Assembly: GCA_023391625.1 (NCBI GenBank)
Contig: JAEWAN010000002.1
Location: 1 to 64,000 of the forward strand
Source of the DNA: Bacteroidota bacterium
Lineage (GTDB): Bacteria; Bacteroidota; Bacteroidia; Bacteroidales; Paludibacteraceae
DNA length: 64,000 nucleotides
Direction of reading: 5' to 3'
A program made the position numbers and the translations under genes. Below, piece by piece: positions 59,282-64,000 of the stretch; position 1 is the first letter of the stretch; every line of letters starts with the position of its first letter. The notes below the pieces were generated by a model that saw only the letters and a program-made list of their open reading frames with translations, ran no database searches and was not told the DNA's origin.

Positions 59282-61306
59282 ATGCTGATCAATACAACGG
59301 AGCAGGCACATGCGAAAGTTGAAAGAATCTTTCGGGTTATTCTGCCAGAAAGTGGTCTGACTGTGCGCAAGGAACAGATTCTTCTTTGCCACGACATGTT
59401 GGACGGTCTGCTTCATAACACAATTTCTCTCTGCGATGCAGGCGTTGGCATTGGTAAAACATACGCATATCTTGTAGCCTGCATCCTGGCGCAGAAGTAT
59501 TCCCTCCACTTGAATCGGCCAATCGTGATCTCAACCTCCAGCGTTGCGCTGCAGGATGCGATCATCGGAGAATACCTTCCGTTTTTATCAAAGGTGCTAT
59601 TGTCCAACAGTGTTATTGATGTACCTTTGACAGCGTATCTGCGCAAGGGGAAAGAGCGATTCGTTTGCGATGAGCGTTTGTCCCAACGCTTAAAGGCTGT
59701 CGCGGGAACAAAGAAAAATGCGAAGCAACTTGCGGCGCTTCGTTCGCTTATGCTTCGCTATGATCTGGACACCGTAACAGGGCTCAGCGAATTTGACAGG
59801 CGGCAGGTCTGCGTACCGAAAGCGTGCCCAAAATCCTGTGCCAGAAAGGATACATGTCGTTATCATGTTTATCTGCACCAGGCACAATCAGGACCTGCCA
59901 TGATTCAAATATGCAATCACAATTATCTCTTGGCAGATGCGGAGCATCGCCGGCAAGGGTTTCATCCTCTGCTCAAAGGGTACGGAATTCTTGTGGTGGA
60001 CGAAGCCCATAAACTGTGGGATGCAGCTTGTCAGATGTATGGGGAAGCCCTCTCATCTCAGGATTTTGAAGAGCTCACCAACTTGCTGGAAAAAGAAAAA
60101 TGCAGCCAGGCAGTGCACACTCTCCGGGAGAAGAGCGCGCATTTCGCAGCTGCATTTCGACAGGTGGAAACGAGGGAAGACGAACGCTGCCGCCTTCCGC
60201 TTATTCTTACATCGATCCGGAGCAAGGTTCTCATGGATTGCGAGAACTCTTTTTCTCAGATAAAAAGAACACTGCCTGAAAAAGCACCCCGCTGGCTGGT
60301 CCACCGACTGGAAAAGATGGAAAGGACAACGCGGCTTTTTCGGGAGCAGGACAGCAGGTACATTCGATATCTGAAATATGACAGGGATGGAACCCCGTTT
60401 CTGTGCGCCGTCAATAAGGACATCCCAAAGCAGCTCCGGCGCGCATTATGGGAGCAGCGTATTCCGGTGATCCTGACCTCGGGAACACTGAAAGCGGGGA
60501 ATGATTTTCATCCGGTTATGGAGAAGACAGGGCTGGATTCTTTGCCGAATGTACGAACCTATTCTGCACCATCGCCTTTTGATTATAAAAGGAATTGTCT
60601 GCTTTATTTCCCTGAGAGCAGCAAGGGGGAACCCCACGGCAGCAATTCAGAAAGCAAACGAATCGCCAAAGAAATACTCCAGCTTGTCCATGCGACCGGT
60701 GGGCACACACTGGTGCTGTTTACATCCTACTCACTTATGGGAGCGGTATACAGCCTTGTGAAGGATCAGATGCCGGTTCCGCTCATGGAAGTGTGGCGCA
60801 ATTCCCAGGATACGATCCGTCGCTTCAAAAGAGAGCAAAATGCCGTACTGTTTGCAGCGGGAAGCTGCTGGGAGGGAATCGACTTCCCAGGCGATATAGT
60901 TTCGTCCCTCATCATCCCGCGCCTGCCGTTCCCAGTGCCGGATCCCATCCGGGAAGCACAGCAGGCAAACTATATGACCTTGCAGGATTACATCAACGCG
61001 GTTATTGTGCCGGAGATGCAGGTGAAACTTCGTCAGGGATTTGGACGGGCTATCCGGACAGAAACAGATACCTGTGTGGTATCGATCCTGGATCACAGAG
61101 CCGCGCCGGGCGGAAAATATCATCAAGAGGTTATGGAGGCGCTGCCTCCGGTACCTGTTACAAGACAAATCGAAGACATAGAACAATTCATCCGGGCCAG
61201 AAAAGGCCCGGATTATTTTTTTGTATATGGGAGGGAACAAATGTGTTTGGAGACAGAGAAATGCGAACGGTTTGGCTTTACAGCCGGAGCGGAAGGCAGA
61301 GTCTGA
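59282..61306 (+). CDS. DinG/XPD-like DNA helicase with Fe-S cysteines
   Basis: 674 residues. Walker A CDAGVGIGKTYAYL (about 52-65), four-Cys Fe-S cluster region CVPKACPKSCARKDTC (about 180-195), DEAH box (ILVVDEAHKLWD, about 240) and late motifs LVLFTSYSLM, AGSCWEGIDFPGD and VKLRQGFGRAIRTETD. A superfamily 2, 5'-3' helicase like DinG. It is followed within its 3' end by a serine-recombinase-like gene. Likely role in DNA processing or repair of the mobile element. Confidence 0.92.
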   Translation: MLINTTEQAHAKVERIFRVILPESGLTVRKEQILLCHDMLDGLLHNTISLCDAGVGIGKTYAYLVACILAQKYSLHLNRPIVISTSSVALQDAIIGEYLPFLSKVLLSNSVIDVPLTAYLRKGKERFVCDERLSQRLKAVAGTKKNAKQLAALRSLMLRYDLDTVTGLSEFDRRQVCVPKACPKSCARKDTCRYHVYLHQAQSGPAMIQICNHNYLLADAEHRRQGFHPLLKGYGILVVDEAHKLWDAACQMYGEALSSQDFEELTNLLEKEKCSQAVHTLREKSAHFAAAFRQVETREDERCRLPLILTSIRSKVLMDCENSFSQIKRTLPEKAPRWLVHRLEKMERTTRLFREQDSRYIRYLKYDRDGTPFLCAVNKDIPKQLRRALWEQRIPVILTSGTLKAGNDFHPVMEKTGLDSLPNVRTYSAPSPFDYKRNCLLYFPESSKGEPHGSNSESKRIAKEILQLVHATGGHTLVLFTSYSLMGAVYSLVKDQMPVPLMEVWRNSQDTIRRFKREQNAVLFAAGSCWEGIDFPGDIVSSLIIPRLPFPVPDPIREAQQANYMTLQDYINAVIVPEMQVKLRQGFGRAIRTETDTCVVSILDHRAAPGGKYHQEVMEALPPVPVTRQIEDIEQFIRARKGPDYFFVYGREQMCLETEKCERFGFTAGAEGRV

Positions 61307-61656
61307 GTGAGTTGTCTGCGCAAATGACAGACCTGCTGGAGGAAGCAGAACGGAGGGGATACATTGTTGTCGGCACTTCTCAGGATCAGCACAGTGGTAA
61401 TAGTATCCACCGCGCAGGGCTGAAACTTATGATGGGAGAAGTTCGCCGGGGAAATGCACATATTGTTATGGTATGGGATCTTTCACGCCTCAGTAGGGAT
61501 AACAGCACGCTCATCCGGATACTGAACTTTTTGCAGGATCATGGCGCTGTGCTGGTAACGGCTGGTACGGATCTGCGCTATGAACTCAGCATCCGTGGCC
61601 TGGAATCGTCTCTGCGCAAGCGGGCGGTCCAAAAGAGGAGGTCGCTGCCATGGTAA
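61243..61656 (+). CDS. small serine-recombinase-like protein
   Basis: 137 residues from GTG 61243 (GGGAGG eight bases upstream), overlapping the helicase end by 64 bases in another frame. It has the resolvase catalytic-domain pattern (LSELSAQMTDLLEEAERRGYIVVG, MVWDLSRLSRDN) but the N-terminal motif reads LYSRSGRQ: Gly stands where the nucleophile Ser of YxRxS is expected, with Ser one place earlier. No DNA-binding C-terminal domain beyond a basic tail. Either an altered enzyme or a regulator. Confidence 0.75.
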   Translation: MFGDREMRTVWLYSRSGRQSLSELSAQMTDLLEEAERRGYIVVGTSQDQHSGNSIHRAGLKLMMGEVRRGNAHIVMVWDLSRLSRDNSTLIRILNFLQDHGAVLVTAGTDLRYELSIRGLESSLRKRAVQKRRSLPW

Positions 61657-61841
61657 AACAGCTGAAGGCGAAGGGGGACAAGGAAAAAGCGGTTGTGCTG
61701 GAGCGACGGTATGGGCCGTATTCTGTCAAGATATGTTTCGCAGAACAAAGTTCTGGCACGGCACAAAACCTGTTGGACGTGATTATGCAGGCGTATCGAT
61801 ATCGAATGGAAAGGGCGCAGAATTTGCAATCCGGTTATTAA
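61650..61841 (+). CDS. small basic protein, unknown function
   Basis: 63 residues; AGAGGAGG precedes ATG 61650 by eight bases and the start overlaps the previous stop. Basic N-terminus (VKQLKAKGDKEKAVVLERRYG). No known motif. Third gene of the helicase operon and convergent with the SLOG gene. Confidence 0.55.
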   Translation: MVKQLKAKGDKEKAVVLERRYGPYSVKICFAEQSSGTAQNLLDVIMQAYRYRMERAQNLQSGY

Positions 61842-62275
61842 GCGTCATGTTTGTTTGGATAAACGATGATCGGTTTGCCTTTGCGCGCTGCGAAAGAGAG
61901 CGTGGCGGCAGCCCCTCCCCAACTGTGCTGTACATACGCCACCACGATATCGGAGTTTTCAACGAGCCAGCGGTTTCGTCTGGAGATAGCGTAGCGTGGC
62001 GGAACGTTTTCCAAAGGCGGATACAAAGAATTATCGTAGAGCTGAAGGTCTACATCAGTGGAAAGATAAGCGAGGACCAGCGTGGATTCAATGTCGGGGA
62101 ACTCGGCTTTCAACTCATGAACAATTTGGACAGCCATGAGGTCAAACGCTCCATAACCGCCCAAGAGAAAAGTGTTCGCGCCCTGTCCAATAAGATCACA
62201 AACGACTTCTCGCAGCCAGCTTTTTACCTGAACAGGGTGTTCAAGTGTCCGATGTCCGCAGAATGTTACGGTCAT
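61838..62275 (-). CDS. SLOG-domain (YspA/DUF1273-like) protein
   Basis: 145 residues; GAGGTGAT six bases before the ATG. SLOG Rossmann-like pattern: VTFCGHRTLEH at the N-terminus, FLLGGYGAFDLMAVQIVHELK, and RNRWLVENSDIVVAYVQHSWGGAAATLSFAARKGKPII with the GG-binding loop. Such proteins bind nucleotide-like ligands and occur in phage and mobile DNA, sometimes in defence contexts. It is divergent from an XRE repressor with a large palindrome between them. Confidence 0.85.
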   Translation of the reverse strand: MTVTFCGHRTLEHPVQVKSWLREVVCDLIGQGANTFLLGGYGAFDLMAVQIVHELKAEFPDIESTLVLAYLSTDVDLQLYDNSLYPPLENVPPRYAISRRNRWLVENSDIVVAYVQHSWGGAAATLSFAARKGKPIIVYPNKHDA

Positions 62276-62285
62276 ACAGCATCAC

Positions 62286-62317
62286 CTCTATATAGTGATT
62301 ATATTCACTATATAGAG
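62286..62317. promoter_or_regulatory. palindromic operator over the SLOG promoter
   Basis: A perfect inverted repeat with 13-base arms (CTCTATATAGTGA and its complement) and a 6-base centre. On the minus strand it contains the -10 TATAAT (62303-62298) of a promoter whose -35 is TTGCCG (62326-62321), spacer 17. Very likely the binding site of the adjacent XRE protein. Confidence 0.8.
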
Positions 62318-62358
62318 CCGCGGCAAGCCCCCTATAATATTGGCAATGGGGTGATGCG

Positions 62359-62595
62359 ATGCCGATTTCCTTTCGACCAATGCGGCAGCTTATGGAACAA
62401 AAGAAGATCTCCTTCTACCGCTTGGCAAACGAAGGAATCGACGCTCAGACTTTACAGCGTATTCGGCACGATAAGCCGGTAACAACGGAAACGCTGGGGA
62501 AATTGTGCGAGATCATGGATTGCCAGCCGGGAGACCTGATTGAGTATCTCCGTACGGACAAACACGAACCCAAAGTGCAAGGCTGCCAGGGATAA
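62359..62595 (+). CDS. small XRE/Cro-type repressor
   Basis: 78 residues. Compact helix-turn-helix of the HTH_26 style: FRPMRQLMEQKKISFYRLANEGIDAQTLQRIRHDKPVTTETLGKLCEIMDCQPGDLIEY. Followed by a terminator. It faces away from the SLOG gene; a TATAAT at 62333-62338 could be its own -10 box. Likely represses SLOG and itself through the palindrome. Confidence 0.9.
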   Translation: MPISFRPMRQLMEQKKISFYRLANEGIDAQTLQRIRHDKPVTTETLGKLCEIMDCQPGDLIEYLRTDKHEPKVQGCQG

Positions 62596-62613
62596 CATAT
62601 AAATATGTATAGA

Positions 62614-62652
62614 AGAAGGCTACCCGACGTTCAGACGGGCGGCCTTCTTTTT
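62614..62652 (+). terminator. terminator after the XRE gene
   Basis: AGAAGGC..CCCG pairs with CGGG..GCCTTCT, followed by TTTTT. Confidence 0.88.
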
Positions 62653-62843
62653 GCGTCACAGGAGTGTAATGTGCTGCAATTTTACCAGTTTGAACAGCGG
62701 TGTTTCTCCGTTTTGGTGATAGCTTTCCTTTACTGTATAGGGTAGTGTTGTAGTGAGGGGAGGCTATACCTCCCCGGCAGAACCTTGAAAAAAGAATAGG
62801 ACCGGTCCGAATTGCAGGCATGACCTACAAGGAGGACAGGGCA
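62653..62843 (+). other. gap before the recombinase, with a small palindrome
   Basis: 191 bases without a gene. A hairpin GGGGAGG/CCTCCCC (62757-62775) and the A+T-rich stretch before it lie upstream of an AAGGAGG site. By position it could include a promoter or attachment half-site for the recombinase; nothing proves it. Confidence 0.35.
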
Positions 62844-64000
62844 GTGAAGTATACCAATCAATTCGGAGAATCCGTCCAAATCTCAGCAAGCGATGAGATT
62901 TGGCTCAATGATGAGTTTTTTGCAAGGGAGATGGCCAAGCTGCCGCCTGATGCGCCGCGCGCGGGACTCGCCTACCGTGTGTCGACCAAAGGGCAGGTGG
63001 ATCATGACGATATCTCCATGCAGAAAATCGAGTGCCGGAAATTCTGCGCGCAGCATGGCTGGCGCGTGGTGCTGGAAAAGGCCGAGAAGGGCGTTTCGGG
63101 ATCAAAAGTATCCGCAACCAAACGAGACGCCATTCAGGAGTTGAAAGCAGAAGCGGAAAAAGGGAACATTGACATCCTGCTGGTATTCCTCTTCGACCGC
63201 CTTGGCCGCATTGAAAGTGAAACACCATATGTAGTGGAATGGTTTGTGAAGCACGGTGTGGAGGTCTGGAGTACCCGCGAGGGACAGCAAAAGATCGACA
63301 GCCATACCGACAAGCTTATCAACTACATCCGCTTCTGGCAGGCGGCGGGGGAGTCGGAAAAGATTGCAGAACGGGTGGCGACACGCATTCAGCAGCTCAA
63401 TTCCAGCGGCCATTACAGCGGAGGTACGGTGGCCTATGGCTATCGGGCGGTGCATAAGGGCCGAGTGAACAAAAAAGGGCAGCCTGTAAAGGACCTCGAA
63501 GTTGATCCGGCGGAGGCGCCCATTGTGCAGGAGTTGTTTGAACTGGCAGCCTTTGAAGGAAAAAGCGCCTACGCAATGGCAGAGATGCTGAATAACCGAG
63601 GGCTGCGTACCCATAGTGGAGCGAAATTTACCCCGGTCCATGTACTGCGGATTTTGCGCCATGAGGGATACCTTGGGTATATCGTCACCCGCAGCGTTAA
63701 ATCGCAGCACCTGCCGGAACTGGAGATCATAAGCCAGGAGTTGTTCCAAAAGGCCAACGAGATGGTAGATATGAGATGTACCGCAAACGCCGAGGCGCGC
63801 AAGGTGGCCCATAAGTCGGATAACAATACCTTGCTGGCCGGGCTCGTCTACTGCGCACACTGCGGAGCCAAGATGTCCGGATTCATGCATCACGACCGCT
63901 ATAAGCTGAGGGATGGCACGGTAAAAGAATCCCTGAAGCCCAAGTACAACTGCTATCAGAGGGCGCAGAAACTTCGGGATTGCGACGGTCAGGCGCTGTA
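62844..64000 (+). CDS. large serine recombinase, cut by window end
   Basis: At least 385 residues, open at the window edge. GTG 62844 with AAGGAGG eight bases before. After a 40-residue lead comes the resolvase domain with catalytic Ser 47 (GLAYRVSTKGQ) and LLVFLFDRLGRIE, the recombinase domain (GTVAYGYRAVHKG, VHVLRILRHEGYLGYIV) and the zinc ribbon (YCAHCGAKMSGFM). It is not closely alike to the TnpX-like enzyme at 32271. It may be the integrase of the ICE described here or of the next element. Confidence 0.93.
   Translation, partial: MKYTNQFGESVQISASDEIWLNDEFFAREMAKLPPDAPRAGLAYRVSTKGQVDHDDISMQKIECRKFCAQHGWRVVLEKAEKGVSGSKVSATKRDAIQELKAEAEKGNIDILLVFLFDRLGRIESETPYVVEWFVKHGVEVWSTREGQQKIDSHTDKLINYIRFWQAAGESEKIAERVATRIQQLNSSGHYSGGTVAYGYRAVHKGRVNKKGQPVKDLEVDPAEAPIVQELFELAAFEGKSAYAMAEMLNNRGLRTHSGAKFTPVHVLRILRHEGYLGYIVTRSVKSQHLPELEIISQELFQKANEMVDMRCTANAEARKVAHKSDNNTLLAGLVYCAHCGAKMSGFMHHDRYKLRDGTVKESLKPKYNCYQRAQKLRDCDGQAL

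Noticed and set aside
60793..61242. N-terminal extension of the small recombinase to ATG 60793
   Set aside because: That frame runs inside the helicase gene, shows no resolvase similarity before 61243, and the GGGAGG site supports the later start.
59282..61306. Type IV CRISPR because of the DinG-like helicase
   Set aside because: No Cas7/Cas5-like genes or repeats are near; DinG-type helicases are common on mobile elements.

Overview
The window looks like part of a gut Clostridia genome (Bacillota, Oscillospiraceae/Faecalibacterium-like). Shine-Dalgarno sites are strong AGGAGG types, GC is moderately high in most genes, and nearly all the DNA is mobile or cargo DNA of the kind seen in human gut Firmicutes. 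The taxon is an inference from gene content; no rRNA or core marker is present.

Layout. 1-480: a tRNA-Lys(CTT) gene preceded by two orphan copies of its D-arm, then three terminator hairpins. 820-40382: the backbone of an integrative and conjugative element (ICE). It begins with a ParM/ParR-type segregation pair and a ribbon-helix-helix protein, then a C5 DNA methylase, an amidoligase/GGCT pair, a CAP-domain lipoprotein, a 2,015-residue thioester and Cna-B type adhesin with its class B sortase, SAM synthetase, a second DNA methylase and several small ICE proteins (DUF3846, DUF3848, DUF3991/toprim). It continues with oriT, MobC, a MOBP relaxase, PcfB, an ArdC-like protein and the type IV secretion genes VirD4, Maff2, TrbL/VirB6, PrgI, VirB4 and M23 peptidase.

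26732-34366: a lower-GC 7.6 kb integrative mobilizable element of the Tn4451 type (TnpX-like large serine recombinase, TnpV, MobV relaxase with its own oriT, ParB, RepA-like ATPase) has inserted into the ICE trbL gene, apparently at a GA dinucleotide. Excision would restore the reading frame. Its cargo is a tryptophanyl-tRNA synthetase controlled by what looks like a Trp T-box riboswitch followed by a 17-residue leader peptide with three consecutive Trp codons. That two-tier layout resembles the Bacillus subtilis anti-TRAP (rtpA) operon and is the most interesting item here.

40453-57514: a glycan-use locus. A divergent AraC regulator faces a clan GH-A glycosidase, a GH94 phosphorylase, a GPH sugar symporter, a GH78 alpha-L-rhamnosidase, a normal GH3, a domain-permuted GH3 and a GH35-like DUF5597 enzyme. 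None has a visible signal peptide, so the model is import of a rhamnose/glucose-containing glycoside and breakdown in the cytoplasm.

57652-64000: a decayed KTR gene, two transcription regulators, a DinG/XPD-like helicase with a small serine-recombinase-like protein, a SLOG protein and XRE repressor pair separated by a palindromic operator, and the start of a large serine recombinase that runs off the window and may be the integrase of this or a neighbouring element.

A second striking pattern is start codons. From VirD4 to the M23 peptidase none of the seven transfer genes appears to start with AUG. The best ribosome-site-supported starts are AUA, UUG, ACG, AUC, AUC, AUU (or a frameshifted UUG) and UUG, and the amidoligase upstream appears to use AUU. 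All functional calls rest on reading motifs by eye; no database search was run.
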